Shown here piece by piece: positions 1 through 7,541 of a DNA stretch of 21,710 nt (positions within the stretch are counted from its first letter, which is position 1; each line of letters begins with the position of its first letter). The DNA is from Candidatus Sivonenia alaskensis PMM_0068 (GTDB taxonomy: Bacteria; Cyanobacteriota; Cyanobacteriia; Gloeobacterales; PMM-0068). The notes under the pieces are model-generated. The model was not told where the DNA came from and did not search any database. It saw only the letters and a list, made by a program, of their open reading frames with translations. Where the stretch lies: assembly GCA_949127685.1 (NCBI GenBank), contig CASBPW010000212.1, forward strand, positions 1 through 21,710, in the 5' to 3' direction. Made by a program: the position numbers and the translations under genes.

Positions 1-34
1 CTAGCCCCCTTGCCGTAAACGGCAAGGGGGCTAG
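1..34 (-). terminator. Perfect hairpin downstream of the HAD gene
   Basis: A perfect 14-bp inverted repeat (ctagcccccttgcc and its complement) with a 6-nt loop (gtaaac) begins 10 nt past the stop codon of the HAD phosphatase gene. It would close the M16-CPXCG-HAD operon. The window ends here, so a U-tract on the minus strand cannot be seen. The stem is symmetric and could also stop transcription arriving from the other side. Confidence 0.7.
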
Positions 35-43
35 GAAGAGATT

Positions 44-700
44 TCAAATAACTCCCCGCAGATGTTCTAATAGGTCTCCAGGATGGGCAAACCAGTAACT
101 CGCTCCTGCCTGGATCAGTCGCTCTTTCTCATGAACACCCCAGCCAGCCCCCCAAGCAGGTACGCCAGCCCGGACCGCCATCTCCATATCATATTCGGTG
201 TCACCAATCATGACCGCTTGCTCAGGAGTTATTCCATAGTGTTGCAAAGCTAACTGAATGGATTCCGGATGAGGCTTGGGGTTTATCACAGAGGCAGGAG
301 AAATAATCGGGTCAAAATAGTCCAGCCAATCTAGACCCGTCAGTACACGAGAAAGCCCTTCGTAACCTTTACTCGAAGCAATAGCGAGCGCTGTTCTAGG
401 CGTTAAAAAGTCTATGAGTTCAGGAATTCCTGCAAAGGGATTACTATGGGCAATCCCCACCTGACGGTAGAAGTTGCGATAGGTCTCCACCCCATACTCC
501 ACTTCCTGCTGACGTTCTGGAGGCAAGAGTTTAGCAAGCTGCACCGGCAACGGAATTCCAATCATCTGTCGCCATTGTTCAACCGTTTCCTGGGGCAGCG
601 CTAAGGCGTCAACCGTGAGCTTAATACTTTCTAGAATCCCTGGCTCTGAATTGATCAGGGTTCCATCAAAGTCAAAAACAACGAGTCGAATAGGTATCAT
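44..700 (-). CDS. HAD-superfamily hydrolase, phosphoglycolate phosphatase-like
   Basis: This is a 218-residue cytoplasmic HAD (haloacid dehalogenase-like) phosphatase of subfamily IA. Motif I is FDFDGTL at residues 9-15 and supplies the nucleophile and acid/base aspartates. Motif II is the serine in IASSKG, motif III the lysine in NPKPHP, and motif IV is MIGDTEYDMEMA with the Mg-binding aspartates. The helical cap lies between motifs I and II. Length and motifs fit phosphoglycolate phosphatase or PpaX-type pyrophosphatase enzymes, but HAD substrates cannot be read from sequence. It is the last gene of a minus-strand operon, starting 8 nt after the stop of the small cysteine-rich gene, and is followed by a strong hairpin. 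The fold is certain; the substrate is not. Confidence 0.88.
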   Translation of the reverse strand: MIPIRLVVFDFDGTLINSEPGILESIKLTVDALALPQETVEQWRQMIGIPLPVQLAKLLPPERQQEVEYGVETYRNFYRQVGIAHSNPFAGIPELIDFLTPRTALAIASSKGYEGLSRVLTGLDWLDYFDPIISPASVINPKPHPESIQLALQHYGITPEQAVMIGDTEYDMEMAVRAGVPAWGAGWGVHEKERLIQAGASYWFAHPGDLLEHLRGVI

Positions 701-708
701 TAGCCCAC

Positions 709-897
709 CTAGCCCTCATACTCTGTAGTGATTTGGACGTCCAAACTATCTCTATCCACATAGACAGAGAGAATATTGGGACGGCAACATACTTGACAGT
801 CTTCCACATAAGACTGCTCAAAACCAGCGCTCAAATCAACAAAAGTGGTACTGTATTCGCCACAGTAGCTGCACTGATATTCTGCGGTAGCTTCCAT
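709..897 (-). CDS. Small CPXCG-type cysteine-rich protein
   Basis: This is a 62-residue protein with two cysteine pairs: CSYCGE near residue 9 and a DCQVCCRP block near residue 34. The pattern CxxCGE...SAG..Q.YVEDCQVCCRP is that of the small CPXCG-motif cysteine-rich family found across bacteria, presumed to bind zinc and of unknown function. The usual proline of CPxCG is a serine here. Its ATG shares one base with the TAA stop of the upstream M16 peptidase gene (TAATG), which implies translational coupling. It lies 8 nt before the HAD gene, so the three genes are probably one transcript. The family call is firm; no function can be given. Confidence 0.85.
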   Translation of the reverse strand: MEATAEYQCSYCGEYSTTFVDLSAGFEQSYVEDCQVCCRPNILSVYVDRDSLDVQITTEYEG

Positions 898-3662
898 TAG
901 GGGGTACTGCTAGGGGTGCTACTAATTGGTTTAGGGTCTTCTCCCTTCGGTTGGACGATAATCTTGGTGAACAACTTAGGATCAAGAACTCTTTCCGCGA
1001 CACGTTTGACTGCTGCTTGGTCAACTTTATCCACCAAGGAATTAAACCGTTCAGGATAATCACTACCCAAGCCATATTCTTCCTGAGACAGAATAGTGTC
1101 TCCCAAGTCATCATTATCCAAAAACTTTAGCGGGAATTGATAAATTAAACTGCGTTTCGCATTGGTCAGTTCCACATCGGTTGGTCCTTCCATACGAAAA
1201 CGATCAATCTCTTTCAAGGTTTCATCTATAGCTTTCTCGGTATCCTTCGGATTGGTCTGCATCACGACAATAAAGGGACCCACTAGTTTTCCCGTGACGA
1301 AGGCAGAGTTGATGCCATAGGTCAGCCCTAACTGGTCTCGAACACGTTTGCCAAGACGACTCGAAAGGGTATCCCCTCCCAAAATCTGATTGAGGACTAG
1401 GGCAGCATAGAAATCTGGGTCTTTTCGACTCAGGCCAGGAGCTCCCAGAAAGACTTCTGTTTGCTGCTTGCCCGATAGTTCAACCACATTTTCTTTTGGA
1501 TTGGGATTTGGAGTCGTAGCGGTTAGTTGGGGTACTTTGCCTTGAGCCTTCCACGTTCCCAGATATTCAGTAATCCAGCCTTTCACTTGGGCCGGGTCTA
1601 CATCTCCCACGACTACCAAGGTCGCATTATCCGGTCGATAGTATTGCTGATGAAACTTCTTGAGATCCTGGGTTGTCAGCGATTGAATGCTTTCTGGCAT
1701 GGGCTGACTGTGGAAAGGGTGATTTTCTGGAAATAGAGATTGGTAGAAGTTCCGACGGGCAACGATCCCAGGGTCATCCAAGTCCTCTTTGAGCCCTACC
1801 AAGGTTCTAGTCCTTGTCCGGTTGAATTCATCCAAGGGAAAAGAGGGATTTCTCAAGACATCGGCACTGATCTTGAGGAGCTTCTCTGTATCTTCTGACA
1901 GCGCTTCCGCAGAAAGCGAGGCTTTCTCCCGTCGGACCGAAACCCCCAAACGTATTCCTTCATCCTCTAAAAGACGGGCAATCTCGCTGGCCGATTTGGT
2001 TTTCGTTCCACTGGTCAAGAGTCCTGCCGTGAGACTGGCTAATCCCGCCTTCGCTTTTGGATCAAAACCACTACCTGCATTCAGGTCTAACTGGACACTA
2101 ACCGTGGGGGCCGAGCGGTTGGGCAGAATTAAATAGGTTAAACCATTGGCTAGGACACCTCGGACAGGCTTCGCGACTTGGGTATTGCTGGTTTTGGGCA
2201 AGGGAGGCAGATACTGAGCCAAGGTGGACGGATCAACAGGAGTACCGGGGCTAAACGACTCTGGCTTACCAGGATTGGTTGCACTCACTATTCCGCCCTG
2301 ACTGGTCGGAAGAAAAGTCCCCACGGTGCGGTTAGTCGGCACTAGGTACTTCTGGGCGACCCGCAAGAGGTCCTGTTGGGTGACCTTCCCGTAACGCTCC
2401 GATAGTTGGTCAATAACCCGCCAATCTCCGTAAATGGTCTCGAAATAGCCCAGGGCATAGGCCTGATTCTCAATGCTGTCATTCCCAAGGAACGTACTTA
2501 CTCTGGCCTTTTCTTTGGCACGACGAAGCTCTGCTGGGGTTACTTTTTCTTGTTTGACTTGCTCCAGAACAGCATCAATTTTCTGTTGCAAGGTCTCTAA
2601 AGAAGTGCCACTATTCGGAATGGCCTCCAGCTCATACCAGCCAGGGTCTACCAGAGAAGGGATACCCCCATTATAGGAAGCAGCAATCCCTGTTTCCACC
2701 AAGGCTTTATACATCCGGGAAGAACGCCCTACATTCAGCACGTTATCCAGTAGATCCAGCGCATAGATATCCGGGTCCGTAGACTTGGGACCGTGATAAA
2801 GCATCTGGAGAATCGGTACACTCCCTGGTTGCTTGACCGTAACCCTACGCTCTTCGGTTTGGGGCGGTTCCTGGGGGAAGCTGGTAGTAGGTTTCGCCCT
2901 GGCAGGAATTTGACCAAACGTGGCTTTCACTTTCTCCAGCGTCGCCTTCGGATCTACATTCCCAACGATTACCAGCGTGGCATTATTCGGGCCGTAATTT
3001 TGTTGGTAGAAGTCCTGCGCCATTTTGGCCGTGAAGTTGACCACATCATTGCGGTCGCCAATCGGCGTATGACGGTAGGGATGGATGGTGAAAGCAGTCT
3101 CTTGGATTTTGTCGGAGAGGACGGAGTCAGGGCTGTTGCGATCGCCATCTAGTTCTGAAAGTACCACTTTTTTTTCTGAAGCCAGTTGCTCTGGTCCTGC
3201 GACGGTATTCACCATCCGGTCAGATTCCAGCTGCAACAGAGCATCCAGCTTGTCGGCCCCTGTCGTAGCATAGTAGGCTGTTGTGTCAAAAGTAGTAAAA
3301 GCGTTTGATTGGGCCCCTAGCAAGTTAAAAAGTTGGCCGAATTGCACAGGACGGGCCTTGGTCCCTTTAAACATCAAGTGCTCTAACTGGTGGGCCAGTC
3401 CGGTTTGGCCTTTTTTCTCATTCCGTGAACCGACCTTGTACCAGACATACATCGAAACGGCAGGCGCTGTGCGAACAGGTTTAATCAGCACTTTGAGACC
3501 ATTATCTAGGATTGTTTCTTGAACTAAAGCGCTTTGTTTGGCAGGCCTGGCCTGGGCTTGAACCGCCAGTCCAATAAAGGGAAAGCCCCCTTGTCCTAAG
3601 GAGAGGGTGGCAGCCAGCAGGGTAGCCACAGTAAGTGGGAAAATCGATTTTCTTGGTTGCAT
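897..3662 (-). CDS. M16 family zinc metallopeptidase, exported, two-domain
   Basis: This is a pitrilysin/insulinase-family (M16) protease. From the ATG at 3662 it has 921 residues and opens with an export signal: basic MQPRK, a hydrophobic stretch to about residue 34, then AQA. The first M16 unit carries the inverted zinc motif HxxEH (HQLEH, residues 91-95), with the likely third ligand in VVLSELDGDR (about E170). The second unit starts near residue 540. It has the same fold pattern (GSGFDPKAKAGLASL) but no HxxEH, so one half is catalytic and the other probably closes the chamber. The frame is open further upstream to 3779, but those 39 residues precede the signal peptide and look spurious. 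No clear ribosome-binding site is visible. It probably degrades or processes peptides in the periplasm. It is first in an operon with the CPXCG and HAD genes. Confidence 0.92.
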   Translation of the reverse strand: MQPRKSIFPLTVATLLAATLSLGQGGFPFIGLAVQAQARPAKQSALVQETILDNGLKVLIKPVRTAPAVSMYVWYKVGSRNEKKGQTGLAHQLEHLMFKGTKARPVQFGQLFNLLGAQSNAFTTFDTTAYYATTGADKLDALLQLESDRMVNTVAGPEQLASEKKVVLSELDGDRNSPDSVLSDKIQETAFTIHPYRHTPIGDRNDVVNFTAKMAQDFYQQNYGPNNATLVIVGNVDPKATLEKVKATFGQIPARAKPTTSFPQEPPQTEERRVTVKQPGSVPILQMLYHGPKSTDPDIYALDLLDNVLNVGRSSRMYKALVETGIAASYNGGIPSLVDPGWYELEAIPNSGTSLETLQQKIDAVLEQVKQEKVTPAELRRAKEKARVSTFLGNDSIENQAYALGYFETIYGDWRVIDQLSERYGKVTQQDLLRVAQKYLVPTNRTVGTFLPTSQGGIVSATNPGKPESFSPGTPVDPSTLAQYLPPLPKTSNTQVAKPVRGVLANGLTYLILPNRSAPTVSVQLDLNAGSGFDPKAKAGLASLTAGLLTSGTKTKSASEIARLLEDEGIRLGVSVRREKASLSAEALSEDTEKLLKISADVLRNPSFPLDEFNRTRTRTLVGLKEDLDDPGIVARRNFYQSLFPENHPFHSQPMPESIQSLTTQDLKKFHQQYYRPDNATLVVVGDVDPAQVKGWITEYLGTWKAQGKVPQLTATTPNPNPKENVVELSGKQQTEVFLGAPGLSRKDPDFYAALVLNQILGGDTLSSRLGKRVRDQLGLTYGINSAFVTGKLVGPFIVVMQTNPKDTEKAIDETLKEIDRFRMEGPTDVELTNAKRSLIYQFPLKFLDNDDLGDTILSQEEYGLGSDYPERFNSLVDKVDQAAVKRVAERVLDPKLFTKIIVQPKGEDPKPISSTPSSTP

Positions 3663-3848
3663 AGAGTCTTTAAAGAGAGAGCACAGGTCTATTCCAGGAT
3701 GACTTGAGACGGGGAGAACGGCAAGTTTAGGATCTAACCGATACAAATTAAGGCATCCGGATAGTCCGACGGGCAGCATAAGCTCAATGCAGAAAAAATC
3801 CAGGATGGTGGAAGCATCAGAAGAATTTAGTTCACGATCGAAAATGGA

Positions 3849-3888
3849 GGTTTTATATCAAGTCCGGCTAATTACTTGATATAAAACC
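3849..3888. repeat. 15-bp perfect inverted repeat
   Basis: The arms ggttttatatcaagt (3849-3863) and acttgatataaaacc (3874-3888) are exact complements with a 10-nt spacer. A related word, ggttatata, follows directly at 3891. There is no U-tract and no gene ends here, so this is not a normal terminator. A small palindromic mobile element or a regulator site for the M16 operon are both possible. Confidence 0.6.
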
Positions 3889-4005
3889 AGGTTATATAGA
3901 CCCCAGTAAACTGATCGGACGTGAATTCGCATATTTACCTATACCAGCCATTATTAATGGATTTAATATTCATGGCTATAGGAGCGTGCAGCATCGGCCT
4001 GTCAA

Positions 4006-4130
4006 GTTCACTGTGGCACAATTAGGGGAAATAATCATTCGGGATTTTCTATATTTAGAAAAAGCTATTTCCAAATTCTTTCTTTGCGCTTTGATAATTT
4101 TAGTTAGACGTGCTGTGCCACGAGGTGAAC
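4006..4130. repeat. 125-bp segment with complementary ends, possible MITE or hairpin RNA
   Basis: The ends pair as gttcac (4006-4011) with gtgaac (4125-4130) and gtggcaca (4013-4020) with tgtgccac (4114-4121). That gives 14 bp broken by a small 1 x 3 internal loop. The interior is AT-rich, with a small hairpin ttcta/tagaa. No target-site duplication is visible. It may be a miniature inverted-repeat element or a structured transcript. Confidence 0.35.
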
Positions 4131-4228
4131 TCCCTACCTCCGTTTGAAAAGCATGAGGGAACCGATTTTTGTATAGCCATTAGTTTATTTAATAGCGATT
4201 CTTATGTAATTTGTGTTACAAAAGCAGC

Positions 4229-4471
4229 ATGGACGCAAACAAAAAATCGAGTGTAAAAATGCCTGATGAAGACGAGCAGGTTAGTGCCCGAATAAACCTT
4301 ATTTTTCTGCAAAAAAGGCTGCAAAAGCCTCATATTTCGAAAGATAAGGACGGCAAACTACACATCCGTTCTCATGAGCGCATCAGTGCGGTAACGGAGA
4401 GTAAAATTCGGACCGAGCTTGATAGCAAGTTTGAGGCCGGTTCCTTCTTCTTTGTTCGTACCATGAGCTGA
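4229..4471 (+). CDS. Hypothetical protein, 80 residues
   Basis: I do not recognise this gene. From the ATG at 4229 it encodes 80 residues that are highly charged and lysine-rich at the N-terminus (MDANKKSSVKMPDEDEQ), with no cysteine pair, signal peptide or membrane segment. The middle (ARINLIFLQKRLQKPHISK) could form an amphipathic helix. A TTG six codons upstream is an alternative start. It stands alone between an inverted-repeat spacer and a probable RNA gene, with no good ribosome-binding site visible. It may be a real small protein or a chance frame. Confidence 0.3.
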   Translation: MDANKKSSVKMPDEDEQVSARINLIFLQKRLQKPHISKDKDGKLHIRSHERISAVTESKIRTELDSKFEAGSFFFVRTMS

Positions 4472-4603
4472 CAGACTTGGGACGAACCGGAACAGAGCAG
4501 CGACGGGAATATGTTCTTTTCCTACCCATAGGATCTTAGCTTAGTGCCCACTCCCTTCCCCCTGAAAACCCAGGGGACAGTCTTCCATGCCACAATTTGC
4601 CTG

Positions 4604-4787
4604 GGGCTTTGTTAAATGATGTGTTCTGGCTGTAAGGCACCACAGTCTATGTGGGAACCCTGAGCATATTCTCCCTGAGAAATGTCCATAAACCAGTCGC
4701 TCCATCTGCTTTCCTGTCTCTATAGAGAGGAAGGTAGGAGCTGCTTTAGAAAGTACTCTGGTGGCTTATGGATTCATTTCACAAACC
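4604..4787 (+). ncRNA. ssaA: 6S-like RNA candidate
   Basis: About 184 nt fold into a closing stem, a large central bubble and a terminal hairpin, which is the architecture of 6S RNA, the regulator that binds RNA polymerase. The outer stem pairs 4608-4619 with 4774-4785 (11 of 12), extended by GG 4605-4606 with CC 4786-4787. The next stem pairs 4633-4645 with 4756-4768 (11 of 13). The apical hairpin pairs 4699-4703 with 4737-4741 and 4709-4715 with 4728-4734. A U-G pair in it favours the plus strand. The bubble strand contains gtgggaaccctgagc, which looks 6S-like to me from memory. Length matches the usual size of about 185 nt. Exact ends and the name are inferred; no promoter or terminator was defined. 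The IS element begins about 40 nt downstream. Confidence 0.5.
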
Positions 4788-4827
4788 AAAAGAATATTCT
4801 CTCTGGGTTATACCTGCTGTTCGTACC

Positions 4828-4844
4828 CTTAAGGGGTGACAACG
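4828..4844 (+). repeat. Left terminal inverted repeat of the IS
   Basis: The sequence cttaaggggtgacaacg pairs with 6131-6147 with one mismatch. Bases 4826-4835 also form a small palindrome (cccttaaggg). Confidence 0.75.
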
Positions 4845-4879
4845 AGCCTCAAGAGCAGTGCTGAAGGGGGATTGGGCGA

Positions 4880-6127
4880 ATGAACGTCCAAAAGAGTAGG
4901 GTTGTCTTTGCGACAACCCTTAAAACAAAAATTCTTCCCTTATTCTACCAGACTTGTTTTCAAGCCAACCTCAGCGAATCCCAGTATCTAACTCTTCAAC
5001 TGCTGGTTTTGTTATTGCAAGCCCATCGAAATGTATGCTTATCCCGCTTAGCCAGCTTATTTCCCCAACCGATAAAATATGAGAGTCGGTTACGGAACAT
5101 ACAGCGATTTTTGTACCTACCACACTTGAGTGTGAAACTGCTTTGGTTCCCTCTTGTTAAGCATATGGTAAAACACCAGTTTCGAGCGCATCGGATGAAT
5201 AGAGCCTAAAGACAACAGCGCCAAAAACTACACCTTATCCAGCATGGATACCTCCTGTTAATTATGGACCGCAGTCAATGGCGAGAGCGCAATTTAATCA
5301 TGTTGAGTTTGGTCTGGGGCAAACATGCCTTGCCCGTCTATTGGCAGTGTATAGCGAAAAAAGGAAGTAGTAACCTTGCTCAACAAAAATGGCTATTAGC
5401 CCCAGTCTTAAAGCTATTAACTCCCTATCCCGTGGTAGTCTTAGGAGACCGAGAATTCCACAGTGTTAAACTTGGAGAGTGGCTTGAGCAAAGCGGTGTG
5501 AAGTTTGCACTACGGCAGAAAAAGAGTACCTTCATTCAAGAAAATGGCCAGGATTACCAAGCGTTAAATCATCTAGACTTCAAGCCTGGCATGGCTCGTT
5601 TCTTTCGAGGGATTCACTGTACGGAAGAACATAAATTAGGTCCTTTTAACTTAGGAGTGACTTGGAAGAGAAAGTACCGAGCAAAAGGACCAGAGGACCC
5701 TTGGTATACTTTGACAAATCTGGATGATTTAAAATTAACTCTAGCTTTTTATAGAGCGAGATGGGGAATTGAATCTATGTTGAAATATTGTAAAACAGGA
5801 GGTTATAATTTAGAGCGCACCTGGGTTAATGAAACTCGTTTGTTAGCCCTTGTTTTATTAATTGCTTTTGCCTATAGCTTAGCTACTTTCCATGGTGAGA
5901 CTCTTAAAGCGATGGGGGTAAGAAATTATATTTGTCGGGTCCAAGAACTCCAACGCTCGGTGGAAAGACATAGCCATTTTTGGATTGGGTTATATGGTCA
6001 GCTATGGGTAGGGGCGATGAATGTTTGGTCAGAGTTGGCGATGAGACTTGTCCATCTCAAAGCGCATAAATGGTTGAATTTCCAGCAAGGGCTTCACGCT
6101 CTATCGACTATCCAGTCTGACGTGTGA
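4880..6127 (+). pseudogene. IS4-family transposase interrupted by an in-frame stop
   Basis: This single frame of 416 codons is broken by one TAA at 5207-5209. Both halves are in the same frame and the intervening codons read sensibly (RQQRQKLHL...LLIMDRSQW), so this is a point nonsense mutation, not a frameshift. The upstream half (109 residues) is the helical N-terminal region. The downstream half holds the DDE catalytic domain: D in DRSQW (codon at 5267), D in LGDREF (5447) and E in the YRARWGIESMLKYCK block (E at 5771), which is the Y-R-E-K signature of IS4 transposases. A 9-bp perfect hairpin (4898-4906 with 4912-4920) lies just inside the start. Without readthrough or suppression the product lacks the catalytic core, so the copy is probably not autonomous. 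Confidence 0.85.
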
Positions 6128-6130
6128 CCC

Positions 6131-6147
6131 CGTTGTCACCCCTTGAG
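6131..6147 (-). repeat. Right terminal inverted repeat of the IS
   Basis: The sequence cgttgtcaccccttgag begins 4 bases after the transposase stop and is the complement of 4828-4844 with one mismatch. Confidence 0.75.
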
Positions 6148-6251
6148 ACGATGATGTGTGGTCGCGTCGGTTTCTCCATGTGTCAGGCACGTACGGGAAA
6201 TAGACAGTGGCGAAACCCGCCTCGCCTTCGCTGCACATGAGCTTGTCGACA

Positions 6252-7541
6252 TTAAACACGTTCGATAAAATACGCTTTTGTGCCTCTAGCACTAACTGCT
6301 TCGCCCAAGCGATTGAGAGCGTGGACATAGGCTGCCGTGCGCAAAGAAATTTCCTTTTCCTGACTGAGGGTCCATATTCTTTCTGATTCCTCCACCATTT
6401 TTTGCTTGAGGCGACTATTTACTTCGTCTAAGGTCCAATAGAAACCCATGCGATTTTGGACCCATTCAAAATAGCTGACGGTTACCCCTCCTGCATTCAC
6501 AAGAATATCTGGAAAAACATGGATTCCTTTTTGATTCAGAATTTCATCTCCCGCAAAATTAACCGGTCCATTCGCTACTTCAAAAATGAACTTTGCCTTG
6601 ATATCTGCTGCATTAGCTTCAGTAATTTGATTTTCTAGAGCGGCTGGAATCAAAATATCTACATCGAGTTCAAGTAATGCTTCATTGCTAATTTCTTCAT
6701 GGTCTACGAGGTTGCATACACTCCCTTCACAATAAACAGCTTTTACACGGCGCGTGGATTCTTTGAATTGTCTAACACTGGGTACATCTAAACCATCTTT
6801 GGAATAGATAGCTCCCTGAGAGTCACCAAGAGCTACTACTTTATAGCCAGCCTGAAAGAGCATTTCAGCTATATTAGCTCCCGCGTTCCCAAATCCTTGG
6901 ACCGCTACGGTTGTATTAGAACGCACTATATTAAATTTAGGAAGCAGCGCTTCCATTACATTAAATGCACCCATAGCCGTTGCTGCGTCACGGCCTAAAC
7001 TACCTCCCATAGAAATGGGTTTTCCAGTGACTACCGCAGGCGTAATTCTGCGATGGATCATACTGTATTGGTCCATCATCCAACCCATAATCATCGGATT
7101 GGTATAGACATCAGGAGCAGGAATATCTAAATCAGGACCGATGAAGTCAGCAAGGGCATCTATGTAGCTTCGACTGAGCCGTTCTAATTCAAATTTAGAA
7201 AGTTCTTTGGGATTGAGCGTAATTCCACCTTTTGCTCCTCCAAAAGGAAGCCCCAAGGCCGCACACTTAAAAGTCATCCAAAAAGCTAAGGATTGGACTT
7301 CATCCATAGAAACGGTAGGATAATAGCGAATGCCTCCTTTAGTGGGGCCGCGGGTATCATCGTAACGAACACGATAGCCTTGAAAAACTTTAAGGGACCC
7401 ATCATCCATGCGAACGGGAATCGAAACGTTAACACTGGATTTTGGATATTTCAATCGTTCAATCGCATCTTCTGACATAGCAGAATACTTTAAGGCTTTC
7501 TCTAGTTTTTGACTGGCATCTTCGAATAAAGATCCTGACAT
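6252..7541 (-). CDS. gdhA: Glutamate dehydrogenase (Glu/Leu/Phe/Val dehydrogenase family)
   Basis: This 429-residue protein interconverts glutamate with 2-oxoglutarate and ammonia. The N-terminal substrate domain has RGPTKGGIRY (residues 64-73), the catalytic-lysine motif PFGGAKGGI with K104, and IPAPDVYT with the proton-transfer aspartate D144. The C-terminal Rossmann domain has VQGFGNAG (about 214-221) and VALGDSQGAIY. The length is standard for hexameric bacterial enzymes of this class. NAD or NADP preference cannot be told from these motifs. The ATG at 7541 has a good ribosome-binding site (GGAG, 7 nt spacing). It is divergent from sdhA across 296 bp, with a perfect NtcA-type palindrome about 40 bp before its start. 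Its product, 2-oxoglutarate, is the substrate of the enzyme encoded at 11820-13457. Confidence 0.93.
   Translation of the reverse strand: MSGSLFEDASQKLEKALKYSAMSEDAIERLKYPKSSVNVSIPVRMDDGSLKVFQGYRVRYDDTRGPTKGGIRYYPTVSMDEVQSLAFWMTFKCAALGLPFGGAKGGITLNPKELSKFELERLSRSYIDALADFIGPDLDIPAPDVYTNPMIMGWMMDQYSMIHRRITPAVVTGKPISMGGSLGRDAATAMGAFNVMEALLPKFNIVRSNTTVAVQGFGNAGANIAEMLFQAGYKVVALGDSQGAIYSKDGLDVPSVRQFKESTRRVKAVYCEGSVCNLVDHEEISNEALLELDVDILIPAALENQITEANAADIKAKFIFEVANGPVNFAGDEILNQKGIHVFPDILVNAGGVTVSYFEWVQNRMGFYWTLDEVNSRLKQKMVEESERIWTLSQEKEISLRTAAYVHALNRLGEAVSARGTKAYFIERV

Larger units (their letters stand above)
3663..4228. other. Gene-poor spacer with two inverted-repeat structures
   Basis: No credible coding frame was found here on either strand. 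It should contain the promoter of the leftward M16 operon. Two structures stand out and are listed separately: a 15-bp perfect inverted repeat at 3849-3888 and complementary ends bounding 4006-4130. The rest is AT-rich and unremarkable. Confidence 0.6.
4828..6147 (+). mobile_element. IS4-type insertion sequence
   Basis: This is a 1320-bp element bounded by inverted terminal repeats. The left end cttaaggggtgacaacg (4828-4844) matches the complement of the right end (6131-6147) at 16 of 17 positions, and complementarity stops abruptly outside both. It contains one rightward transposase frame with the IS4-family signature. No flanking target duplication could be found at these ends, so the exact outer boundary may be a few bases off or the duplication has decayed. 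It sits between the probable 6S RNA gene and the 3' end of the glutamate dehydrogenase gene and disrupts neither. Confidence 0.8.

Noticed and set aside
3138..3145. HIP1 octamer GCGATCGC
   Set aside because: It supports a cyanobacterial origin, but a single copy inside the M16 gene is not a feature in itself.
4682..4864. 60-codon plus-strand frame
   Set aside because: It lies inside the 6S-like fold and across the IS left end, with no ribosome-binding site or recognisable composition.
5207..5209. Programmed recoding of the TAA in the transposase
   Set aside because: IS4-family transposases are normally a single uninterrupted frame, and I see no slippery site or dedicated readthrough context; nonsense mutation is simpler.
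6200..6230. Hairpin gcgaa/ttcgc after gdhA as a terminator
   Set aside because: Only 5 bp of stem with a long loop and no U-tract.
6101..6328. 75-codon minus-strand frame spanning the IS right end and the gdhA 3' end
   Set aside because: It overlaps both the transposase 3' end and the gdhA C-terminus in another frame; it is a chance frame.
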